Of a stretch of 64,000 bases of DNA, positions 32,559 through 41,008 are shown piece after piece. Below the pieces are notes generated by a model, which worked only from the letters and a program-made list of their open reading frames with translations, searched no databases and was not told the origin of the DNA. The first letter of the stretch is position 1; every line of letters begins with the position of its first letter. A program made the translations under genes and the position numbers. The stretch is from Citrobacter amalonaticus Y19 (GTDB taxonomy: Bacteria > Pseudomonadota > Gammaproteobacteria > Enterobacterales > Enterobacteriaceae): positions 3,410,001 through 3,474,000 of the forward strand of contig NZ_CP011132.1 in assembly GCF_000981805.1 (NCBI RefSeq). The letters run 5' to 3'.

Positions 32559-34337
32559 TTAAACGCTCATCAGTTCGTACTTTTTGATCTTGCGATAAAG
32601 CGTCGCAATCCCGATACCTAGCTCATCCGCCACCTGTTTTTTATTGGAGTGGCGGGATAGCGCTTCGCGGATCATCTGCTTTTCCATCTCTTCCAGCGCG
32701 GTTCCACCAGTGTCATCAGACAACAACTGCGCCATATGAGCCACCACACCAACCGGTTCTGGCGCTTTACCGTTGTTGATCAGATTTGGCGGTAAGAGCG
32801 TACTGTCGATCACCTCACCCGAAGGAACCACGTTGACCAGATACTCCATCAGGTTGCTTAATTCGCGCAGGTTACCTGGCCATTGATGGTGTCTGAGCAG
32901 GGTCACAACATCCGGTGCAATACCCGGGTAAACCAACCCTAAGCGGCGAGTATGCAGATGCAGAAAATAGTGCACCAGCAGTTCAATATCGTCCTGTCGC
33001 TCACGTAGCGGCGGCAGGGTCAAAGGGATAACGTTCAATCGATAGAACAGATCTTCGCGGAATTTACCTTCGGCGATGAACTGCCCGAGGTTTTGATTGG
33101 TGGCTGAAATAATGCGGATATCGACCTGAACCGGACTGCTCGCCCCCAGCGGCAACACCTCTCTCGCTTCAATAGCCCTGAGTAGTTTAGCCTGTAACAT
33201 CAATGGCATATCGCCAATTTCATCGAGAAAAAGCGTTCCACTGTTCGCCGCCTGAATCAGGCCGGTTTTACCATTGGCGGAAGCGCCGGTGAATGCGCCT
33301 TTGACATAGCCAAACAGTTCGCTCTCCAGCAACTGTTCCGGTATCGCCGCGCAGTTAATGGCGATAAACGGTTTATTGCGTCGTTCACTCAGTTTGTGAA
33401 TGGCGCGCGCGACCACCTCTTTCCCGGTGCCGCTTTCCCCCACAATCATGATGCTGGAGGGACTGGGCGCAATACGACTAATCAGTCGCTTAAGCTGGCG
33501 CATGACCCGGCATTCACCAACCAGTTGCTCAATATGCGGCTCATCGGTGGCAATCGACACAGAGGAACTGGTATGCGACTGATGGAAGGCCATCAGGAAT
33601 AACTGCCGCCCTGCAACATGATGCAACTGACCAATAATCAGTTCACTTTTATCATCCCAGGAGACAATATGTTGCATATGCCCGTGGGTGAAATTACTTT
33701 CAAACGTTAATGGCCGGAACCTGACCGACTTTCCCATCATATTATTCTGCACCGCGCCGAGAATTTTTAACGCGGTTTGATTCGCGAATTGTACGCGGTT
33801 ATCTTCATCAATGACTAACACACCTTGATCCATATTCTCGATCATTGTCGAAAATATTTTACTGATGTTGTCACTCCCACTCTGATCTTCAAGAAGCTTT
33901 GAAACAAAAATGGTGGATATATGGCGAACATAATCTGAAAATTCGCGCAGGTTGTCATTGATATGCTCCTGCTGTTCATGCGTTACGGCAATCAAACTGA
34001 TCACGCCGACACAGCGGTCCTGCATAATGACCGGCGTTCCCAGAAACGCTTTCTCACGACAGTTCTCCTTGCTATCGCAATCTTCGCACAGCGGATCAAA
34101 GCGGGAATGCGTCACAACTTTTTCTTTTTTACTTTCCAGTACATAGCGCAACAATCTGGAGTTGCCGCTCAATGGGCGTCCGAGGTATTTACCGTAAGCG
34201 CCGGTTCCCGCGACACGGCAGAGGTTGTCATCAACGATCTCAACTTCGAGTTGCAAAACGCTGGCAAGCATTCTGGCGAAACGCTGAATTGTAGGTTGAA
34301 TCTGCATCAAAACGGACTGCGTTGTTGCAAGCACCAT
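32559..34337 (-). CDS. ygeV: Sigma54-dependent activator of the purine/selenium gene region
   Basis: 592 residues from the ATG at 34337; the frame opens 7 codons earlier, but this start has GGAAGGTAAG before it and equals the E. coli length. Domain order is a GAF-like sensor (residues 1-165), a PAS domain (about 170-260), an AAA+ sigma54-interaction domain (VGESGTGKEVVAR Walker A, GYVKGAFTGAS loop, GTLFLDEIGDMP Walker B) and a Fis-type HTH (KKQVADELGIGIATLYRKIK). The sensor has a cysteine-rich piece, CEDCDSKENCREKAF, which may respond to metal or redox state. It is divergent from ygeW. I infer that it activates the sigma54 promoters of xdhA, ygeW and ygfK. Confidence 0.92.
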   Translation of the reverse strand: MVLATTQSVLMQIQPTIQRFARMLASVLQLEVEIVDDNLCRVAGTGAYGKYLGRPLSGNSRLLRYVLESKKEKVVTHSRFDPLCEDCDSKENCREKAFLGTPVIMQDRCVGVISLIAVTHEQQEHINDNLREFSDYVRHISTIFVSKLLEDQSGSDNISKIFSTMIENMDQGVLVIDEDNRVQFANQTALKILGAVQNNMMGKSVRFRPLTFESNFTHGHMQHIVSWDDKSELIIGQLHHVAGRQLFLMAFHQSHTSSSVSIATDEPHIEQLVGECRVMRQLKRLISRIAPSPSSIMIVGESGTGKEVVARAIHKLSERRNKPFIAINCAAIPEQLLESELFGYVKGAFTGASANGKTGLIQAANSGTLFLDEIGDMPLMLQAKLLRAIEAREVLPLGASSPVQVDIRIISATNQNLGQFIAEGKFREDLFYRLNVIPLTLPPLRERQDDIELLVHYFLHLHTRRLGLVYPGIAPDVVTLLRHHQWPGNLRELSNLMEYLVNVVPSGEVIDSTLLPPNLINNGKAPEPVGVVAHMAQLLSDDTGGTALEEMEKQMIREALSRHSNKKQVADELGIGIATLYRKIKKYELMSV

Positions 34338-34804
34338 AGTCTTACCTTCCGGAATCACTTAAATGATTGATCATTGAAGACATTGATGGTTCGTAGAATA
34401 TAAGGATACTAACTCAGACAAAATTTGCTTTGATAAAAACACAGGCTCTTTATCATTTTATAATGAAAATATGCAAGAGAAATCACATTTCCATATCAAT
34501 ATGAGAATCAACGGGGGGAGTTTATCAAACTGGCGGTATTTACTCCCCTCTCTGGTATTATTCCGCCCGTAAATTCATTGACAGATTGCGATATTTATTA
34601 AGCCAAACGTTTTCGTATTTTCATAACGAATTACAAATAGCTTTATTCTGTGATCAGGACCACATATTGCCGGATTAATTCCCGTTTATCCGCCGCCGGA
34701 TTCACTTTGGCACACTTATTGTTAGTCCCTAGTATATCGGTAATGCCGCTTGTCATTACCGCGGATAAGCCACCTTGCCGTCATTCCACTACCAGGATCT
34801 TACA
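34338..34804. promoter_or_regulatory. ygeV-ygeW divergent regulatory region
   Basis: 467 AT-rich bp. Contents: TTATCAT...ATAATGA near 34450-34465; AGTTTATCAAACT at 34519-34531, close to AGTTGATTAAACT upstream of xdhA (11 of 13 bases); a wider GGGGAGT...ACTCCCC inverted repeat around it (to about 34555); and the sigma54 promoter at 34708-34723. I see no extra gene. Confidence 0.55.
34708..34723 (+). promoter_or_regulatory. Sigma54 promoter for ygeW operon
   Basis: TGGCAC-actta-TTGTT matches TGGCAC-N5-TTGCW with one mismatch (C to T at -12). The GG is at 34709-34710, 12 bp from the G at 34721. Predicted transcription start is near 34734, about 70 nt before the ygeW ATG. The divergent sigma54 activator gene supports the call. 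Confidence 0.7.
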
Positions 34805-35992
34805 ATGAAAACTGTTAATGAGCTGATAAAGGATATCAATTCGCTGACCTCACACCTTCACGAGAAGGATTTTTTGCTTACATGGGAGCAGACGCCGGAT
34901 GAACTGAAACAAGTCCTGGACGTCGCTGCCGCACTGAAAATGCTGCGTGCCGAAAACATCACCACCAAAGTCTTCAATAGTGGATTAGGAATTTCCGTCT
35001 TCCGCGATAACTCCACCCGTACCCGTTTCTCCTATGCCTCCGCCCTTAACCTGCTCGGCCTGGCTCAGCAGGATCTGGACGAAGGGAAATCACAGATCGC
35101 GCACGGCGAGACCGTCCGCGAAACGGCCAACATGATCTCCTTCTGCGCCGATGCCATTGGTATTCGCGACGACATGTATCTTGGTGCGGGCAATGCCTAT
35201 ATGCGTGAAGTCGGCGCCGCGCTTGATGACGGCTACAAACAGGGCGTACTCCCGCAGCGTCCGGCGTTAGTTAACCTGCAATGCGATATCGACCACCCGA
35301 CGCAGGCGATGGCGGATCTGGCCTGGCTGCGTGAACACTTCGGCTCTCTGGAAAACCTCAAAGGTAAAAAAATCGCCATGACCTGGGCTTACTCACCCAG
35401 TTACGGCAAACCCCTCTCCGTGCCACAGGGCATTATCGGTCTGATGACCCGCTTCGGTATGGACGTCACCCTCGCGCATCCGGAAGGTTATGACCTGATC
35501 CCTGACGTGATTGAAGTGGCGAAAAACAACGCGAACGCGTCCGGCGGCAGTTTCCGTCAGGTCACCAGTATGGAAGAAGCCTTCAAAGACGCCGACATCG
35601 TCTATCCGAAGTCATGGGCGCCTTACAAAGTGATGGAAGAGCGTACTGAACTTCTGCGGGCCAATGACCACGCGGCCCTGAAAGAGCTGGAAAGACAGTG
35701 CCTTGAGCAAAATGCGAAGCATAAAAACTGGCACTGCACTGAAGAAATGATGCAACTCACCCGCGACGGCGAAGCGCTGTATATGCACTGCCTGCCTGCG
35801 GATATCAGCGGCGTCTCCTGCAAAGAGGGCGAGGTCACCGACGCCGTATTCGAAAAATACCGCATCGCGACTTACAAAGAAGCCAGTTGGAAGCCCTACA
35901 TCATCGCCGCGATGATCCTCTCGCGCAAATATCCGAAGCCAGGCGTGCTGCTGGAACAACTGTTGAAAGAAGCGCAACCACGCGTGAAATAA
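34805..35992 (+). CDS. ygeW: Putative carbamoyltransferase
   Basis: 395 residues of the aspartate/ornithine carbamoyltransferase superfamily. The carbamoyl-phosphate motif is FRDNSTRTRFSYASA and the second-substrate region is MHCLPADISGVSC. The N-terminal MKTVNELIKDINSLTSHLHE matches E. coli YgeW, so the ATG at 34805 is preferred over an upstream in-frame start. It is known as a transcarbamylase of undefined substrate; in anaerobic purine breakdown it is thought to release carbamoyl phosphate from a carbamoylated intermediate. It is first in the ygeW-ygeX-ygeY-hyuA-yqeA operon. Confidence 0.95.
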   Translation: MKTVNELIKDINSLTSHLHEKDFLLTWEQTPDELKQVLDVAAALKMLRAENITTKVFNSGLGISVFRDNSTRTRFSYASALNLLGLAQQDLDEGKSQIAHGETVRETANMISFCADAIGIRDDMYLGAGNAYMREVGAALDDGYKQGVLPQRPALVNLQCDIDHPTQAMADLAWLREHFGSLENLKGKKIAMTWAYSPSYGKPLSVPQGIIGLMTRFGMDVTLAHPEGYDLIPDVIEVAKNNANASGGSFRQVTSMEEAFKDADIVYPKSWAPYKVMEERTELLRANDHAALKELERQCLEQNAKHKNWHCTEEMMQLTRDGEALYMHCLPADISGVSCKEGEVTDAVFEKYRIATYKEASWKPYIIAAMILSRKYPKPGVLLEQLLKEAQPRVK

Positions 35993-35998
35993 CCCCCT

Positions 35999-36020
35999 GA
36001 GCCGACCTGCCGGTCGGCTC
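35999..36020 (+). other. ygeW-ygeX intercistronic hairpin
   Basis: GAGCCGACC and GGTCGGCTC form a perfect 9-bp stem with loop TGCC. The following TCCTTTCC is not a true T-run, so partial termination or mRNA stabilisation is more likely than full termination. Confidence 0.6.
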
Positions 36021-36048
36021 TCCTTTCCGGAGGCCAAAAGGATAGGAT

Positions 36049-37245
36049 ATGTCCGTTTTCTCATTGAAGATCGATATTGCCGATAACCGCTTTTACAACG
36101 GTGAAACGTCGCCCCTTTTTTCGCAAAAGCAGGCCAAAGCCGCTCGCCAGTTCCATCAAAAGATCGACGGCTACCATCCAACGCCGCTCTGCGCGCTGGA
36201 TGACCTTGCCTGCCTGTTTGGCGTGAAGAAAATCCTCGTCAAAGATGAATCAAAACGCTTTGGACTGAACGCGTTCAAGATGCTCGGCGGGGCCTGGGCC
36301 ATCGCCTGCCTGCTGTGTGAGAAATATCATCTTGATATTGAGACGCTCTCTTTCGAACAGCTCAAAAACGCCATCGGCGAAAAAATGACGTTTGCCACCA
36401 CCACCGACGGCAACCACGGTCGCGGTATCGCTTGGGCGGCACAACAGCTCGGACAAAATGCGGTGATTTACATGCCGAAAGGCTCTGCGCAAGAGCGCGT
36501 GGACGCCATTCTCAACCTCGGTGCAGAGTGTATCGTCACCGACATGAACTATGACGATACCGTTCGTCTGACCATGCAGCACGCCCAACAAAATGGCTGG
36601 GAAGTGGTGCAGGACACCGCCTGGGAAGGCTACACCAAAATTCCCACCTGGATTATGCAGGGATACGCGACGCTGGCCGATGAAGCCGTTGAGCAAATGC
36701 GCGCCATGGACGTCACGCCGACCCACGTGCTGTTACAGGCTGGCGTTGGCGCAATGGCGGGCGGCGTGTTGGGCTATCTGGTGGACGTCTATGGCCCGCA
36801 AAATCTGCACAGCATCATCGTCGAACCGGACAAAGCGGACTGCATTTATCGTTCCGGCGTGAAAGGCGACATCGTCAACGTCGGTGGGGATATGGCAACC
36901 ATCATGGCCGGTCTGGCCTGTGGTGAACCCAATCCGCTCGGCTGGGAAATTCTGCGCAACTGCGCCACACAGTTTATCTCCTGTCAGGACAGCGTTGCCG
37001 CGCTGGGCATGCGCGTACTGGGCAATCCTTTTGGCAACGACCCGCGCGTGATCTCCGGAGAGTCCGGAGCCGTGGGGTTAGGCGTTCTGGCGGCCGTCCA
37101 TCATCACCCACAGCGTCAGGCCTTAATGGACAAACTGGCGTTAGATAAAGACGCCGTTGTGCTGGTCATCAGTACCGAAGGCGACACCGATATGAAGCAC
37201 TACCGCGAAGTGGTCTGGGAAGGCAAACATCCGGTCGCACTGTAA
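36049..37245 (+). CDS. dpaL: 2,3-diaminopropionate ammonia-lyase
   Basis: 398 residues, also called ygeX. A pyridoxal-phosphate enzyme that converts 2,3-diaminopropionate to pyruvate and two ammonia. The PLP lysine is Lys77 in KRFGLNAFKMLGG. Other fold II features are TTTDGNHGRGIAWAAQQLGQ and the glycine-rich QAGVGAMAGGVLGYLV. Length and sequence match the E. coli enzyme. It ends the purine ring-degradation route by yielding pyruvate. It is second in the operon, after a strong hairpin. Confidence 0.96.
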   Translation: MSVFSLKIDIADNRFYNGETSPLFSQKQAKAARQFHQKIDGYHPTPLCALDDLACLFGVKKILVKDESKRFGLNAFKMLGGAWAIACLLCEKYHLDIETLSFEQLKNAIGEKMTFATTTDGNHGRGIAWAAQQLGQNAVIYMPKGSAQERVDAILNLGAECIVTDMNYDDTVRLTMQHAQQNGWEVVQDTAWEGYTKIPTWIMQGYATLADEAVEQMRAMDVTPTHVLLQAGVGAMAGGVLGYLVDVYGPQNLHSIIVEPDKADCIYRSGVKGDIVNVGGDMATIMAGLACGEPNPLGWEILRNCATQFISCQDSVAALGMRVLGNPFGNDPRVISGESGAVGLGVLAAVHHHPQRQALMDKLALDKDAVVLVISTEGDTDMKHYREVVWEGKHPVAL

Positions 37246-37263
37246 TTACCCCCTATTGGACAA

Positions 37264-37287
37264 CGCTCCCCAGGAGATTCGGGAGCG
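37264..37287 (+). other. ygeX-ygeY intercistronic hairpin
   Basis: CGCTCCC (37264-37270) pairs with GGGAGCG (37281-37287) around a 10-nt loop. No T-run follows. Confidence 0.5.
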
Positions 37288-37304
37288 AACACTGGAGAAA
37301 AGTC

Positions 37305-38516
37305 ATGGCTAAGCACATTCCCTTTAAACTGATCCTTGAAAAAGCAAACGACTACAAAGAGGACATGACGCGTTTCCTGCGCGACATGGTCGCCATTCCC
37401 AGCGAGAGTTGCGATGAAAAACGTGTCATCCATCGTATCAAGCAGGAAATGGAGAAAGTCGGTTTTGATAAAGTCGAGATCGACCCGATGGGCAACATTC
37501 TGGGGTACATCGGCCATGGTCCGCGCCTGGTGGCGATGGACGCGCATATCGATACGGTTGGTATTGGCAACATCAAGAACTGGAATTTCGATCCCTACGA
37601 AGGGATGGAGACCGACGAACTGATCGGCGGACGCGGCACGTCTGACCAGGAAGGCGGCATGGCGTCCATGGTTTACGCCGGGAAGATCATAAAAGATCTC
37701 GGTCTGGAAGATGAGTACACGCTGCTGGTCACCGGTACGGTACAGGAAGAGGACTGCGACGGCCTGTGCTGGCAGTACATCATCGAGCAATCCGGTATCC
37801 GCCCGGAATTCGTCGTCAGCACCGAACCAACCGATTGTCAGGTCTACCGTGGACAGCGCGGACGCATGGAAATACGCATTGATGTGCAGGGGATCAGTTG
37901 CCACGGTTCCGCCCCGGAACGCGGTGATAACGCCATCTTCAAAATGGGCCCCATCCTCAACGAGTTACAGGAATTGTCACAGAATCTGGCCTGGGACGAC
38001 TTCCTCGGCAAAGGAACCTTAACCGTTTCCGAAATCTTCTTCACGTCACCCAGCCGCTGCGCCGTGGCGGACAGTTGCGCCGTCTCCATCGACCGTCGTC
38101 TGACCTGGGGCGAAACCTGGGAAGGTGCGCTGGAAGAGATTCGCGCCCTGCCGGCGGTGAAAGCAGCCAATGCGGTGGTCTCGATGTACAACTATGACCG
38201 CCCCTCCTGGACCGGACTGGTTTACCCCACCGAATGCTACTTCCCGACCTGGAAGGTGGAAGAAGATCACTTCACCGTCAAGGCGCTGGTCAATGCCTAT
38301 GAAGGACTGTTCGGCAAAGCGCCGGTGGTCGACAAGTGGACCTTCTCCACGAACGGCGTATCGATTATGGGACGTCACGGTATCCCGGTGATCGGTTTTG
38401 GTCCGGGTAAAGAACCCGAAGCCCACGCGCCAAACGAAAAAACCTGGAAATCGCATCTGGTGACCTGCGCTGCGATGTACGCGGCCATTCCACTGTCCTG
38501 GCTGGCAACGAAATAA
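37305..38516 (+). CDS. ygeY: M20-family peptidase/deacylase YgeY
   Basis: 403 residues of the zinc-dependent M20 amidohydrolase family. Metal-binding segments are VAMDAHIDTVG, GRGTSDQEGGMASMVYAG, TGTVQEEDCDG and the dimerisation-domain entry ISCHGSAPERGDN. It is one of the genes linked with selenium-dependent molybdenum hydroxylases and with anaerobic purine degradation, where it probably hydrolyses an amide of a ring-opened intermediate near diaminopropionate. Length is as in E. coli. Confidence 0.95.
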   Translation: MAKHIPFKLILEKANDYKEDMTRFLRDMVAIPSESCDEKRVIHRIKQEMEKVGFDKVEIDPMGNILGYIGHGPRLVAMDAHIDTVGIGNIKNWNFDPYEGMETDELIGGRGTSDQEGGMASMVYAGKIIKDLGLEDEYTLLVTGTVQEEDCDGLCWQYIIEQSGIRPEFVVSTEPTDCQVYRGQRGRMEIRIDVQGISCHGSAPERGDNAIFKMGPILNELQELSQNLAWDDFLGKGTLTVSEIFFTSPSRCAVADSCAVSIDRRLTWGETWEGALEEIRALPAVKAANAVVSMYNYDRPSWTGLVYPTECYFPTWKVEEDHFTVKALVNAYEGLFGKAPVVDKWTFSTNGVSIMGRHGIPVIGFGPGKEPEAHAPNEKTWKSHLVTCAAMYAAIPLSWLATK

Positions 38517-38530
38517 CAATCCCTCTGCCT

Positions 38531-38548
38531 CCCCCGGCTTACCGGGGG
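38531..38548 (+). other. ygeY-hyuA intercistronic hairpin
   Basis: CCCCCGG-ctta-CCGGGGG is a perfect 7-bp GC stem with a 4-nt loop, followed by ATTTC. It is the third such structure in this operon. Confidence 0.6.
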
Positions 38549-38564
38549 ATTTCTGGAGTGTGCT

Positions 38565-39971
38565 ATGCACGTATTGATTAAAAATGGCCTCGTCGTTAAC
38601 GCCGACGGACAGGCAAGACAGGACTTACTGATTGAGAACGGTATTGTTCGCCAACTAGATGCGGAGATCGCACCGCCTCCCTCTTGTGAAGTGATTGACG
38701 CAGCGGGATGTTACGTTTTTCCCGGCGGCGTGGATGTGCATACACATTTCAATATCGACACAGGCCTCGCCCGTAGCTGTGATGATTTTTTTACCGGCAC
38801 CCGCGCGGCGGCGTGTGGCGGTACAACAACCATTATCGATCATATGGGATTTGGTCCGACAGGCTGCCACTTGCGCCACCAACTGGAGGTTTACCAGGGG
38901 TATGCCGCACATAAAGCGGCGATCGACTACAGTTTCCACGGTGTCATTCAGCACGTCAATCACGCCATCCTCGATGAGATCCCGATGATGGTGGAAGAAG
39001 GCATCAGCAGCTTCAAGCTCTATCTAACCTACCAGTACAAACTCAACGATGATGAAACCTTGCAGGCGCTGCGCCGTCTGCACAAGTCCGGCGCGCTAAC
39101 CACCGTCCACCCGGAAAACGATGCCGCTATCGCCAGTAAACGGGCCGAATTCATTGCCGCTGGCTTAACCTCGCCGCGCTATCACGCCCTGAGCAGACCG
39201 CTGGAATGTGAAGCCGAGGCCATCGCCCGGATGATTAACCTTGCGCAGCTTGCAGGTAACGCGCCGTTGTATATCGTTCACCTGTCCAACGGTCTGGGGC
39301 TGGACTATTTACGCCTGGCGAAAGCAAATCATCAGTCCGTGTGGATAGAGACCTGTCCGCAGTATCTGCTGCTGGATGAACGCCGTTATGACGCCAAAGA
39401 CGGCCTGAACTTCATTCTCAGTCCGCCGTTACGCAATGTTCGTGAGCAGGACAAACTCTGGTGCGGCATCAGCGACGGAGCCATCGACGTGGTGGCAACC
39501 GACCACTGCACCTTCTCAACAGCACAACGCCTGCAGATCTCAGGCGGTGATTTTAGCCGCTGTCCGAATGGTTTGCCCGGCGTGGAAAACCGCCTGCAAC
39601 TGCTCTTTTCTGAAGGCGTCATGAGCGGACGAATTACCCCTGAACGTTTTGTCGCGTTGACCAGTGCGATGCCCGCCAGACTGTTCGGTCTGTGGCCGCA
39701 AAAGGGGCGACTGGCACCAGGCGCTGATGGCGACGTAGTCATTATCGATCCCCGCCAGAGCCAGGAAATCCATCATGCCCGCCTGCACGATAACGCTGAC
39801 TATTCGCCCTGGGAGGGTTTCCGCTGTCAGGGAACGATTGTCAGAACGCTGTCGCGTGGCGAAACCGTCTTCAGCGATGGCGTCTTTACAGGGAAAGCAG
39901 GCCGGGGCCGCTTTTTACGACGTAAACCGTTTACCCCGTCCTGCGTTTGTGAAACAGACAACTGTGTATGA
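38565..39971 (+). CDS. hyuA: D-hydantoinase-type cyclic amidohydrolase
   Basis: 468 residues with a binuclear-metal amidohydrolase fold. First metal ligands are DVHTH (His59, His61). The carboxylated lysine is Lys151 in SFKLYLTYQ, and VVATDHCTF holds the late Asp. It hydrolyses cyclic diamides (a phenylhydantoinase activity is known for the E. coli protein) and fits opening of a purine-derived hydantoin-like ring. The C-terminus runs 7-8 residues past the K-12 protein as I remember it, with a short cysteine-rich tail (CVCETDNCV). It is fourth in the operon. Confidence 0.94.
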   Translation: MHVLIKNGLVVNADGQARQDLLIENGIVRQLDAEIAPPPSCEVIDAAGCYVFPGGVDVHTHFNIDTGLARSCDDFFTGTRAAACGGTTTIIDHMGFGPTGCHLRHQLEVYQGYAAHKAAIDYSFHGVIQHVNHAILDEIPMMVEEGISSFKLYLTYQYKLNDDETLQALRRLHKSGALTTVHPENDAAIASKRAEFIAAGLTSPRYHALSRPLECEAEAIARMINLAQLAGNAPLYIVHLSNGLGLDYLRLAKANHQSVWIETCPQYLLLDERRYDAKDGLNFILSPPLRNVREQDKLWCGISDGAIDVVATDHCTFSTAQRLQISGGDFSRCPNGLPGVENRLQLLFSEGVMSGRITPERFVALTSAMPARLFGLWPQKGRLAPGADGDVVIIDPRQSQEIHHARLHDNADYSPWEGFRCQGTIVRTLSRGETVFSDGVFTGKAGRGRFLRRKPFTPSCVCETDNCV

Positions 39972-39984
39972 CAAGTGAGGAAAA

Positions 39985-40917
39985 ATGAGGAAGAAAATTG
40001 TTCTCGCGCTGGGGGGTAACGCCCTGGGCGACGATCTGGCCGGACAGATGCAGGCCGTCAAAATCACGGCGCAGGCCATTGTGGATCTCATCGCGCAGGG
40101 TCATGAAGTTATCGTGACCCACGGTAATGGGCCGCAGGTAGGTATGATAAACCAGGCATTTGAAGCGGCGGCAAAAACAGAAGCGCACTCTCCCATGCTG
40201 CCGATGTCCGTCTGCGTGGCATTAAGCCAGGGCTATATCGGTTACGATCTGCAAAACGCGCTGCGCGAAGAATTACTCTCACGCGGGATGCACAAACCTG
40301 TCGCCACGCTGGTGACGCAGGTTGAGGTCGACGCCAACGATCCTGCGTTCCTGAATCCCACCAAACCCATCGGTTCATTCTTCACGCAGCAGGAAGCGGA
40401 ACAGCTTGAGAAACAAGGTTATACGCTCAAAGAAGATGCGGGTCGCGGTTATCGTCGCGTCGTTGCTTCGCCTAAGCCAGTGGACATTATCGAAAAAGAG
40501 ACCGTCAACGCGCTGGTTGAGGCCGGACAGGTGGTCATTACCGTGGGCGGAGGCGGAATCCCGGTGATTCGTGAGGGCAACCATCTGCGTGGCGCCAGCG
40601 CGGTGATCGACAAGGACTGGGCCAGCGCCCGCCTGGCAGAAATGATCGATGCGGATATGCTCATCATCCTGACGGCTGTCGAAAAAGTCGCGATTAACTT
40701 TGGCAAAGAAAATGAGCAATGGCTGGATCGTCTGTCGTTGAGTGACGCGGAACGCTTTATCAGCGAGGGGCATTTTGCCAAAGGTTCTATGCTGCCAAAA
40801 GTCGAGGCCGCGGCGTCGTTTGCCCGCTCCCGTCCCGGCCGGGAAGCCCTGATTACGGTGCTGAGTAAAGCGAAAGAAGGGATTGAAGGAAAAACCGGAA
40901 CCGTAATCTGCCAGTAG
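39985..40917 (+). CDS. yqeA: Carbamate kinase-like protein
   Basis: 310 residues of the amino-acid kinase family, ArcC type. Motifs: VLALGGNALGDD at the start, VTHGNGPQVGMINQAF, VVITVGGGGIPVI and AVIDKDWASARLAEMIDADM. It should transfer phosphate from carbamoyl phosphate to ADP, giving ATP, ammonia and CO2, and so conserve energy from the carbamoyl phosphate made by YgeW. It ends the ygeW operon and converges on yqeB across a REP/BIME element. Confidence 0.95.
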   Translation: MRKKIVLALGGNALGDDLAGQMQAVKITAQAIVDLIAQGHEVIVTHGNGPQVGMINQAFEAAAKTEAHSPMLPMSVCVALSQGYIGYDLQNALREELLSRGMHKPVATLVTQVEVDANDPAFLNPTKPIGSFFTQQEAEQLEKQGYTLKEDAGRGYRRVVASPKPVDIIEKETVNALVEAGQVVITVGGGGIPVIREGNHLRGASAVIDKDWASARLAEMIDADMLIILTAVEKVAINFGKENEQWLDRLSLSDAERFISEGHFAKGSMLPKVEAAASFARSRPGREALITVLSKAKEGIEGKTGTVICQ

Positions 40918-40927
40918 TCTGGTGCGT

Positions 40928-41003
40928 TTGCCGGGCGCGCGTCGTTCGCCCGGCCTACCATTGACTCCCCGTAGGCCGGATAAACGCAGTGCCATCCGGC
41001 AAA
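40928..41003. repeat. BIME with two REP units
   Basis: Two head-to-head extragenic palindromes lie between yqeA and yqeB. One is at 40928-40958 (TTGCCGGGCG...CGCCCGGCCTAC) and one at 40971-41003 (GTAGGCCGGATAAACGCAGT, ending CATCCGGCAA). The second is a near-classical enterobacterial REP. Confidence 0.9.
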
Positions 41004-41008
41004 CCGTT

